Shown here piece by piece: positions 1 through 5,970 of a stretch of DNA of 8,392 bases. The first letter of the stretch is position 1. Each line of letters opens with the position of its first letter. The position numbers and the translations under genes were made by a program. The DNA is from Microcaldota archaeon (GTDB taxonomy: Archaea > Micrarchaeota > Micrarchaeia > Anstonellales > Bilamarchaeaceae). The stretch is taken from assembly GCA_013425425.1 (NCBI GenBank), contig JACCLJ010000122.1, positions 1 through 8,392 on the forward strand, given 5' to 3'. The notes beneath the pieces were generated by a model. The model had not been told where the DNA came from and did no database searches. It was given only the letters and a program-made list of their open reading frames with translations.

Positions 1-47
1 CGGCAAATTACGATGTGAACTGCACGCTTAAGCTGCATACGGAATGA
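1..47 (+). CDS. C-terminal end of an upstream protein (partial)
   Basis: The frame beginning at base 3 is open from the window edge to a TGA at 45-47 and encodes ANYDVNCTLKLHTE, which reads like the last strand of a globular protein. The other two plus frames stop at 16-18 and 29-31. The stop lies 4 bases before the ATG of the zinc-ribbon gene, the same tight spacing as in the rest of the cluster, which supports it as the 3' end of a co-transcribed gene. Only 14 codons are visible, so neither family nor function can be assigned. Confidence 0.4.
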   Translation, partial: ANYDVNCTLKLHTE

Positions 48-51
48 TGGC

Positions 52-387
52 ATGGGATTGCTGGACGTAATGGGAAGCATATTTACCGGCGGCGGAAAAC
101 GGCCGCGTGGCGAGAAGCAGAAATGCCCGAACTGCGGGGAGCCCATAACCCTGGACATGGAGCGCTGCCCGAAATGCGGCGTGCGGATAAAATCGATGTT
201 CAGGAGAAAATGCCCGAAATGCGGAGCATTGAACGAGCTGGACATCAAAAAGTGCGTAAAGTGCTTCTATGATTTTGAAGCCGAATACGAAAGGGCTAAA
301 AAAACTTATTATATATGTCCTATATGCGGATATAAGAGCGAAGCGTTCCTTACGCGTTGCCCTGCGTGCAACACGCGCTTTATCTAG
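52..387 (+). CDS. Triple zinc-ribbon protein
   Basis: A 111-aa protein built almost entirely of zinc ribbons. Twelve cysteines fall into three modules of identical spacing, CX2CX10CX2C, at residues 25/28/39/42, 54/57/68/71 and 89/92/103/106. Each pair sits in a typical knuckle (CPNCG, CPKCG, CPICG, CPAC). The first 24 residues are Gly- and basic-rich, and no membrane segment is present. Such ribbons bind one zinc each and usually mediate protein-protein or nucleic-acid contacts; no enzymatic domain is visible. Only a weak purine-rich stretch precedes the ATG, so translation may be coupled to the upstream gene. It lies 13 bases before the GNAT gene. The fold is confident; the role is unknown. 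A transcription or ribosome-associated adaptor is possible but not shown. Confidence 0.85.
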   Translation: MGLLDVMGSIFTGGGKRPRGEKQKCPNCGEPITLDMERCPKCGVRIKSMFRRKCPKCGALNELDIKKCVKCFYDFEAEYERAKKTYYICPICGYKSEAFLTRCPACNTRFI

Positions 388-400
388 CAGTGGTGTTTCG

Positions 401-994
401 ATGAATGGCGGGATTGCTGAAAAGGTAGATACGAAGAAAGAAAAGAAGCTTCTGTCCGAAGTCAAGGAGAAGGAGGAGAAGAAAAAAGGGTTCTTTCACC
501 TTCTTGACGAGGACCAGGTAGAGGTAAAAAGGCTTACCACGGAAGACATCGAAGACATCGTGAAGATAATGAGAAAATGCTCGTTCGACGTGACCGACAA
601 GGAAGTCGGCACCATAATAGAATATAATATGAGCTTCGGCTGCTACGTAAACCGCATGCTCATCGGCGTGGGGCTGGGCTGGCCTGCGAGCTACGACGCT
701 GAGAAGAAGGCGATAACTGGCATGGATTACAATGCGATATACCTTGAAGACCCCGCCGTGCTCCTGATATATGAAGGAAGGGGGATACGCAGAATTCTCT
801 TAAAGGAACGGGAAAAGGAGGCGCTTGCAAGAAATTATTCCTATGCCCTGGTGTATCTTTCCGAGGACGTGCCCAAGGGAAGCGTCATGGAATACATTAA
901 AGAGACCGGAAGCCAGCTCGAGAAGCTCTATCTTTCCGAGAACTACGAATTCTTCAGAACGGAACGCGGAGTGCTTTCGGTGAAGAGGTTATAG
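401..994 (+). CDS. GNAT-fold acetyltransferase-like protein
   Basis: A 197-aa protein. The frame is open further upstream, to 269, but that part overlaps the zinc-ribbon gene. The ATG at 401, 13 bases after that gene's stop and 5 bases after a GGTG that could pair with 16S rRNA, is the sensible start. Residues 8-30 are highly charged and Lys/Glu-rich. From about residue 40 the pattern fits a GNAT fold: a helical start, paired strands around 80-93 (GCYVNRMLIGVGLGW), a strand at about 111-123, then a motif-A-like loop and helix (YEGRGIRRILLKE, 124-136) and late strands at about 148-153 and 183-195. The Gly-x-Gly of the acetyl-CoA loop is present (G126, G128), but the usual Gln/Arg three residues before the first Gly is Ile123, so binding of the cofactor is uncertain. 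The substrate is unknown. It is 3 bases from the protease gene, suggesting co-translation. Confidence 0.7.
   Translation: MNGGIAEKVDTKKEKKLLSEVKEKEEKKKGFFHLLDEDQVEVKRLTTEDIEDIVKIMRKCSFDVTDKEVGTIIEYNMSFGCYVNRMLIGVGLGWPASYDAEKKAITGMDYNAIYLEDPAVLLIYEGRGIRRILLKEREKEALARNYSYALVYLSEDVPKGSVMEYIKETGSQLEKLYLSENYEFFRTERGVLSVKRL
985..989 (+). promoter_or_regulatory. Ribosome binding site of the S16 protease gene
   Basis: GAGGT lies 8 bases before the ATG at 998, within the last codons of the GNAT gene. It is complementary to the conserved 3' end of archaeal 16S rRNA and is the clearest Shine-Dalgarno in the window. It supports both the start at 998 and translation from a polycistronic message. Confidence 0.6.
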
Positions 995-997
995 CGC

Positions 998-2776
998 ATG
1001 GAACCGCAACATCTCCGTGTATCCGCAGCATTATTCGCATTCATCCTTTTTTCTCCGCTGGCCTGCGCAGCATGTGCGGGCGAGATAACCCACGCGGTTG
1101 TTGCGGTGGTTGGCGAAGGCGGCGGCCTTGTCAACATAACTGCAAAAGCCGTGCCCGGCTCCGGCCAGGATTATCTCGGCATCCTTCCATATTCGGGAGT
1201 TTCGACCCAGCAGTCCGCCAAATATGCGGTAAGATATGCAAGGGCCATTTCATCATATGACACGGGCGATTGCGACATACTTCTGAGCTTCGGCGAGCTT
1301 CCGAGCGGGGAATATGTCGAAGGCCCGAGTGCCGGAGCATCAATCGCCGTAATCTCATACGCCCTTTTCGAAAATCTTACCGTAAGAAACGATGCCATCG
1401 TGACTGGAACGCTGGAACCCGGAGGAACGGTCGGAGCGGTGGGCGGGCTTTACGAAAAGGCAAGGGCATCCGCGGAACATGGCATGAAATATTTCATAAC
1501 GCCATTCAACAACGTCTACGAATTCATAACGCTGGAGGGGGTAAGCGATGATTACGGCATAAAGATACTCAGGGCCGACAGCATAGATGAAATCATTGGC
1601 TTCATGGTGTACAACAAGACGATCAACCAGAAGAGCATGGACATATTCCAGTCGCGGATAGCCGAAAACATGACGCCCTTTGACGCTTCCGGTATGGGGG
1701 ATTTCGAGGCCGTAGCCTACCGCATGATCGAATTCGAAAACTATACGCTCGCCATGACGCCGCATTCCAACGACACCGAATGGGTGAATGTTTATTTCAA
1801 CGACAGCATTTCAGACCAGCTGCGCTACCTCCAGGCAGGATACTATTTCACGGCGGCAAACGACGCATTCATGAATTACATAGAACTGTCCACCATAAAC
1901 ACCGTTTTCAGGGGGGATGTAGACCCGGTTGCGAAGAAAAACGAATCCTCTTCATGCATTGCTTCGCTCCAAAGGCCCGAAATGACGGAAGGGAATTACG
2001 AATGGGTGGTCGGTTCGGATCTGAGAAGCGCATGGGCGCGCGACATGCTTGACTCCGTTGATATCCGCGAAAACATGCTTCTCGAGGAAAAATATGACGC
2101 CTACAATTCGCTCATGTACGCGGATGCATGGTGCCGGGTTGCACAAAGCCTCGACTCCGTAGCAGAAAAGAGCGCAACTGGAACAAAACTGAACGAAAGC
2201 GCATGGAAGGAGCTTGCGGATGAACGGATTGCAGAGGCGGAATTATCCCAGCACTCCGAGGATACGGCGTCCCGCCTGGACATCGCCAGAAAATCTTATT
2301 CCGAAGGAAGGTACGGCGCAGCCATAATAGATACCACCTACGTCATTGCGATGGATTCCGCGGATGCGGCTCTCCTGTCCATGCCCGAAGGCGGGCTGAA
2401 CGAAACAGTTTCATCATTTTCCAAAGAAAACCGGACTTCACTCTGGGGAAAAGTCTACCAGTCCCAGGCGCTGTTCCTGATACGGCAGAACGAGCCCCAG
2501 CAGGGTGCGGCATACCGCCTCTTTGCGTATGCGGGCGAACTCGACCGCTCTTTCGGGGAAATGGAGGGCCGGATGCAGCCATTCCAGGACGCTGCCATCG
2601 CCGGCCCTTCAGAAAATGAACCCTGGCTCCTGCTCATATCAATCTTTATATTATTTTCCTTTGTTCTACTATTCATCCTCCCAAGGATTTCGAAAAGGCG
2701 ATCATATGGAATTGGCAGTAAAGGATATCGCGGAACTGGTAGAACTGGACAGAAAAAGGATAGAACTGGAGCTTAA
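998..2776 (+). CDS. Exported, membrane-anchored S16 (Lon-like) serine protease
   Basis: A 592-aa protein with a Lon-type proteolytic domain but no AAA+ ATPase domain. Residues 8-27 form a signal peptide with an Ala-x-Ala exit (A25-C26-A27). The S16 domain spans about 28-205. The nucleophile is Ser111 in VEGPSAGAS, and the partner Lys154 lies in GGLYEKARA; their 43-residue separation equals that of Ser679 and Lys722 in E. coli Lon. Residues 206-540 are a mostly helical region of unknown family. A membrane segment at about 543-562 is followed by KRR and a short basic Gly-rich tail, predicting catalysis outside the cell with the C-terminus inside. Eleven N-x-S/T sequons (N46 to N478) lie in the exposed part. 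It resembles the archaeal family described as predicted secreted serine proteases with a Lon domain (COG1750, from memory). Substrates are unknown. A GAGGT ribosome site supports the start, and the last 71 bases overlap the next gene. Confidence 0.88.
   Translation: MEPQHLRVSAALFAFILFSPLACAACAGEITHAVVAVVGEGGGLVNITAKAVPGSGQDYLGILPYSGVSTQQSAKYAVRYARAISSYDTGDCDILLSFGELPSGEYVEGPSAGASIAVISYALFENLTVRNDAIVTGTLEPGGTVGAVGGLYEKARASAEHGMKYFITPFNNVYEFITLEGVSDDYGIKILRADSIDEIIGFMVYNKTINQKSMDIFQSRIAENMTPFDASGMGDFEAVAYRMIEFENYTLAMTPHSNDTEWVNVYFNDSISDQLRYLQAGYYFTAANDAFMNYIELSTINTVFRGDVDPVAKKNESSSCIASLQRPEMTEGNYEWVVGSDLRSAWARDMLDSVDIRENMLLEEKYDAYNSLMYADAWCRVAQSLDSVAEKSATGTKLNESAWKELADERIAEAELSQHSEDTASRLDIARKSYSEGRYGAAIIDTTYVIAMDSADAALLSMPEGGLNETVSSFSKENRTSLWGKVYQSQALFLIRQNEPQQGAAYRLFAYAGELDRSFGEMEGRMQPFQDAAIAGPSENEPWLLLISIFILFSFVLLFILPRISKRRSYGIGSKGYRGTGRTGQKKDRTGA
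2695..2703 (+). promoter_or_regulatory. Possible ribosome binding site for the coiled-coil gene
   Basis: AAGGCGATC precedes the ATG at 2706 and differs by one base from the GGTGATC part of the archaeal Shine-Dalgarno consensus. It favours 2706 as the start over the many upstream in-frame codons inside the protease gene (the frame is open from 2505). Confidence 0.4.
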
Positions 2777-3551
2777 GAGAAGTTATCTCCAGCTCAATAA
2801 AAACGATGAGGACTCGGTGAATGCCCTCTCAAAATCCCTTGCCGAAGTTAACAGCTCCATAAAGGACAGGGCCTCCAAAATCGAGAAGGTCGGGATTAAT
2901 TTCTGCCTTGTCTGCCAGGAGAAGATATCGGACATAAACAGCAAGCTCTCCACGTTTTCGATTTCCGACCAGGTGGATGCGCTTACGGCAAAAGAGGGCG
3001 AGGTGTACGAACTCCTGAAAGAGCGCGGCACCCTCCTGAAGAAAAATTTCGAAGAGCGCGAAAACCTGGCCAAGCTTCTCATACTTATTTCGCAGGTAAC
3101 CGCCGCAGATACGAAATACCGGCTTACCGAGGTCGTAAAAAGGGGCGGCGTAAGGGAAACAATCATCCTTGAGGGATGCGGCAGCGCCATTACCGGAAAG
3201 CTTGCAGCCCTTTTCGGCCGCACGGGCATAGCCGCTTCGGTTTCAAAGGACGGAAAGCTGCTTACGGGCCACGCGACCGAAACCACGGAAATTCCATTCG
3301 TAATCGCAAACAAAAAAGTATGGGTTGCTGCCGGGTCCGCCCACAGGCTCACCGACAACCTCTCGAACATAGATAAGCTTTCACCGCAGCTGCAGTGGAA
3401 GAATGCGCAGAGGCAGATAATGGTCTTTTCCGAGACGGAGGAGGCGGAATTCGTCGATTTGCAGAGAAAATACCTAGAGCTTCTGAGGGAGCAGGACGAG
3501 ATACTGAAAGAATTCAAGGAAGAGGAGAAGCTGGCAATCAAAGTCTCTTAG
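2706..3551 (+). CDS. Coiled-coil protein of unknown function with a CxxC motif
   Basis: A 281-aa soluble protein that I do not recognise. Residues 1-62 are heptad-like and rich in Glu, Lys, Leu and Ile. A CLVC pair (Cys67, Cys70) follows, then another helical, charged stretch to about 125. A compact alpha/beta region spans about 137-215, containing strands such as RETIILEG, IPFVIAN and KKVWVAAGS. A second coiled-coil-like helix runs from about 243 to 277. There is no signal peptide or membrane segment. The helix-core-helix layout suggests a dimer or a scaffold. The two cysteines could be half of a metal site or redox active; there is no second pair to complete a zinc ribbon. The start was chosen because upstream in-frame sequence lies in the protease gene and a weak ribosome site precedes 2706. 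The 71-base overlap implies tight translational coupling to the protease. The 3' end overlaps elp3 by 14 bases. Confidence 0.75.
   Translation: MELAVKDIAELVELDRKRIELELKRSYLQLNKNDEDSVNALSKSLAEVNSSIKDRASKIEKVGINFCLVCQEKISDINSKLSTFSISDQVDALTAKEGEVYELLKERGTLLKKNFEERENLAKLLILISQVTAADTKYRLTEVVKRGGVRETIILEGCGSAITGKLAALFGRTGIAASVSKDGKLLTGHATETTEIPFVIANKKVWVAAGSAHRLTDNLSNIDKLSPQLQWKNAQRQIMVFSETEEAEFVDLQRKYLELLREQDEILKEFKEEEKLAIKVS
2733..2769 (+). repeat. Three GAACTGG direct repeats in the gene overlap
   Basis: GAACTGG occurs at 2733-2739, 2742-2748 and 2763-2769. The spacings of 9 and 21 bases are multiples of three, so the repeat reads alike each time in both overlapping genes: Gly/Arg-Thr-Gly in the protease tail and Glu-Leu in the first coiled-coil helix. 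It is most simply a by-product of the ELVELD/IELEL helix sequence. Confidence 0.5.
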
Positions 3552-5085
3552 CCAGGTACCTTCCAAGCCTTTCGTATCCCTGCCAGAAATAATATTCCCT
3601 TGCGCCCACCCCGCTTATTATCACGATCTTTTCCTTTCCAAAATCGTCTTTTGCAATCCGCTCCGCGGTTTCAAGCAGAGTTTTTCCTATTCCCCGATGC
3701 TGGACTTCGCCGCTCTTTCCGATCACCGCCTCGCTTCCGTATACGTGCAGCTCCCTTACCAGCGCGCAATTTTCTCCTATCTCCTCACGGTGGCTTTCCG
3801 GGCCGTTTATCCTGAGCCTCAGGAAACCGGCGATAATCCCATCGCCATTTTCGCACGAAAGGAATGCTTCCTTCCCTCCGCTCGCGGCGTAATCGAGCCG
3901 TTTTATGGAAAACGACTCGGCATCGTAACCGCTTTTCGTTATTCCCACTTCCCGTGAGCGCATCTCCCCAGACTTTATTCCCTTCTCCTCGATTTTCCTG
4001 TGCACCAGCTCCCGCAGATTGCTCTTTTTCACGCCCGAAAGTATCAGGTTCGCGGGTATGTCCCGCTGGATGCGCATTACGCGCACGTATTCCGGTATGT
4101 GCCTGTAGAATTCGGATATTACGTCAGCCGCCTCTTCGCTGGAATATGGCGCATACTCGCCCCGCTTCACCATCTCGTTCAGCACCGTTCCGTCAACAAC
4201 GAGCGTGGGATAAATCTTCAGCATGTCCGGCCTGAATCTCTCGTCTGAGAAAAGCATCTTCATCATTTCGATATCCTTCTCCGGATTCGAGCCGGGAATG
4301 CCCGGCATTATGTGATAGAGCACTTTGAAAGCGCAATTCTTCAGAAGCCTCGTCGCCTCCACAACGTGCCCGACCTTATGCCCCCTCCCTATCTTCCCGT
4401 ATATTTCGTCATCCGGATGCTGGACGCCCAATTCCACTCTGGTTGCCCCGTACTCGAGCATTTCGTCTATCTCCTTTTTCCCGCATACATCCGGCCTCGT
4501 TTCAATCGTCAGCCCTATCGCCCTGTGCGCCGCATTCTCGTTATTCCGCACGGCTTCCTCAAGGCCCTGCGACGCCGTTCCGTTGAGCGCATCGTACGCC
4601 CTTTTTATGAAATCCCTCTTATACCCGGCGGGCATCTCAAGAAAAGTCCCGCCCATTATTATCATCTCGCATTTGTCCGTTGGATGCCCCATCTCTTCAT
4701 ACTGCTTCAGCCTGCTTTCCACCTGCCTGTCCGGCTCGAAATCCGCCTGCACCGCCCTCAGCGCTGCGGGCTCCTTTCCAGTGTAGCTTTTCGCAGCCTT
4801 TCCGGTAAAGGGGCAGTAGATGCAACCATGGCTGCAGGAGCCGTCCGGCCTTACCATTATGGCTATCGGCGTCACTCCCGAAGCGGTCCTCGTCGGCTTT
4901 TTCAGCAGCAGCCTCGCGACATCCGGAGGCAGCCTCTCCCTTCCTCTCATGAAAATCTCGGAATTCCTTATCATTTTCGCAGGCCTGAATATCACTGCCG
5001 CCTCTTTCTTCAGTTTGTCTATCTCTCTTCTGCCTTCGAGCAATCTCTCTATGATGTACTCTATGGCCTTCTCCCTGTCATCCAT
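3538..5085 (-). CDS. elp3: Elp3: tRNA U34 carboxymethyl synthase (radical SAM / GNAT)
   Basis: A 515-aa full-length archaeal-type Elp3. It uses S-adenosylmethionine and acetyl-CoA to build the cm5 group on wobble uridine 34 of tRNA; archaea lack the other Elongator subunits. The N-terminal 75 residues are the basic, helical tRNA-binding region (RTASG at 66-70). The radical SAM cluster cysteines are 84, 88 and 91 in CSHGCIYCP. Family signatures follow: SYTGKEPAALRA, IIMGGTF (142-148), LTIETRPD (192-199), RVELGVQ, PGIPGS and PDMLKIYPTLV. The C-terminal GNAT domain covers about 380-515, with the acetyl-CoA loop QHRGIG (462-467) and the conserved SGVGAREYY (491-499). The 4Fe-4S loop is compact and is followed by PFTG rather than the common PGG, and the usually Cys-bearing stretch before REVG reads KSGEMRSREVG. 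The gene is divergent from prs, with a TATA element at leaderless distance. Its 3' end overlaps the coiled-coil gene by 14 bases. Confidence 0.96.
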   Translation of the reverse strand: MDDREKAIEYIIERLLEGRREIDKLKKEAAVIFRPAKMIRNSEIFMRGRERLPPDVARLLLKKPTRTASGVTPIAIMVRPDGSCSHGCIYCPFTGKAAKSYTGKEPAALRAVQADFEPDRQVESRLKQYEEMGHPTDKCEMIIMGGTFLEMPAGYKRDFIKRAYDALNGTASQGLEEAVRNNENAAHRAIGLTIETRPDVCGKKEIDEMLEYGATRVELGVQHPDDEIYGKIGRGHKVGHVVEATRLLKNCAFKVLYHIMPGIPGSNPEKDIEMMKMLFSDERFRPDMLKIYPTLVVDGTVLNEMVKRGEYAPYSSEEAADVISEFYRHIPEYVRVMRIQRDIPANLILSGVKKSNLRELVHRKIEEKGIKSGEMRSREVGITKSGYDAESFSIKRLDYAASGGKEAFLSCENGDGIIAGFLRLRINGPESHREEIGENCALVRELHVYGSEAVIGKSGEVQHRGIGKTLLETAERIAKDDFGKEKIVIISGVGAREYYFWQGYERLGRYLAKRL

Positions 5086-5108
5086 AATGAATAAACGTGT
5101 CTGTTAAG

Positions 5109-5116
5109 TTTTAAAA
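5109..5116. promoter_or_regulatory. Palindromic TATA element between elp3 and prs
   Basis: TTTTAAAA lies inside the 53-base spacer 5086-5138 and is its own reverse complement. Its centre is about 26-27 bases from the first base of the prs start (5139) and 27-28 from that of elp3 (5085). This is the usual archaeal distance from TATA centre to transcription start, so each transcript would begin at or very near its ATG. No Shine-Dalgarno precedes either ATG, which agrees with leaderless messages. On the plus side the flanking TTAAG could act as the BRE; the minus-side flank (GTCCCAT) is a poorer match. Confidence 0.55.
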
Positions 5117-5138
5117 ATGGGACATACTATAGAAATTT

Positions 5139-5969
5139 ATGCGAATAGTATCACCGAATTTCTCGGACATCCTCGAGCCCAACGTGGAGATTAAGAGGTT
5201 CCCGGACGGAGACGATTACGTCTGCATCCCTCCGGTAAAGAACGAGCCCTCCCTGCTTTTCCATCGCCTCTATCCGAACCAGGACGTTTCCCTGATGCAG
5301 GCGATGCTCATGCTCTCGACTCTAAAGAAGGGAGGCTCGCCTACAACCCTCGTATCGCCCTATCTTCCATACGCAAGGCAGGACAAGATTTTCAAGGAAG
5401 GGGAAGCTCTTAGTGCAGAGATAATCTGCAATCTCCTCGCGCATGCAGGGGCAAAAAAGCTCGTAACGATAGACTGCCATTTCATGAAGAGGGAAGGAAC
5501 CAGTGTTTATGGCGGCCTGGAAATCGAAAGCATATCTGCAAACAAGCTTCTTATAGAGCATGCGAGGAAAAAGGCAGGGGAAATCGAAGTCATCAGTCCT
5601 GACATCGGAGCTAACTATCTGGTGAAGGAATTCGGCGGAAAAAGCATGGAGAAGAAGCGGGGAGAATATGTTTCAGGCCGGGAAACCTACAGGAAGATAG
5701 AATCGCTGGAGCGCTCATTCGAAGTAAAAGGAAAAAACATCCTTATTCTCGACGACATGATTTCAACAGGGGGCACGATGCTCAAAGCGGTGGAAAACGT
5801 AAAAAAAGGCGGTGCGAAGAAGGTTCTTTGCGCGGCAACACACGGCTTTTTCCTGAAGGATTCCCTGCAAAAATTAAATGCAGCCTGCGACTCCGTCTTC
5901 GTCACAGACAGCATCCCCTCGCCTGTCTCAGAGGTCAGCATCAGGCCGCTTCTGAAGAAATACCTTTGA
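5139..5969 (+). CDS. prs: Ribose-phosphate pyrophosphokinase (PRPP synthetase)
   Basis: A 276-aa enzyme that transfers pyrophosphate from ATP to ribose 5-phosphate, giving PRPP for nucleotide, histidine and tryptophan synthesis in the cytosol. Diagnostic motifs appear in order: RFPDGDDYVCI (20-30), PYLPYARQDKIFKEGE (74-89), VTIDCH with His114 (109-114), ISPDIGA (152-158), the flexible-loop basic residues KKRGE (172-176), and the PRPP-binding loop ILDDMISTGGT (203-213, with D205 and D206). AATHGFF and TDSIPSP follow. A TAG at 5130-5132 in the same frame fixes the start at or just after that point, and ATG 5139 is the only candidate. The N-terminal part before the DG motif is about ten residues shorter than I recall for the family, and the usual DGE is DGD. 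The total is also slightly short (archaeal relatives are about 285 aa). All catalytic motifs remain, so activity is expected. Confidence 0.95.
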   Translation: MRIVSPNFSDILEPNVEIKRFPDGDDYVCIPPVKNEPSLLFHRLYPNQDVSLMQAMLMLSTLKKGGSPTTLVSPYLPYARQDKIFKEGEALSAEIICNLLAHAGAKKLVTIDCHFMKREGTSVYGGLEIESISANKLLIEHARKKAGEIEVISPDIGANYLVKEFGGKSMEKKRGEYVSGRETYRKIESLERSFEVKGKNILILDDMISTGGTMLKAVENVKKGGAKKVLCAATHGFFLKDSLQKLNAACDSVFVTDSIPSPVSEVSIRPLLKKYL

Positions 5970-5970
5970 C

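Noticed and set aside
269..400. N-terminal extension of the GNAT protein
   Set aside because: The frame is open but overlaps the zinc-ribbon coding region and gives an Arg/Leu-rich sequence typical of an out-of-frame reading; ATG 401 fits the spacing better.
1055..1078. Lipoprotein signal (lipobox) in the S16 protease
   Set aside because: Cys23 and Cys26 lie at the end of the signal peptide, but neither has a proper L-[AS]-[GA]-C context; an Ala-x-Ala cleavage plus C-terminal anchor explains the topology.
2783..3541. Minus-strand open frame of 252 codons opposite the coiled-coil gene
   Set aside because: It is Ser/Phe-rich, the mirror of Glu/Lys/Arg-rich coiled-coil codons on the other strand. 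The plus-strand frame has better protein character and a fitting position in the cluster.
4312..5094. Plus-strand open frame of 260 codons opposite elp3
   Set aside because: It lies wholly antisense to a strongly supported Elp3 and has no recognisable motif; the composition is what the opposite strand of a GC-biased gene gives.
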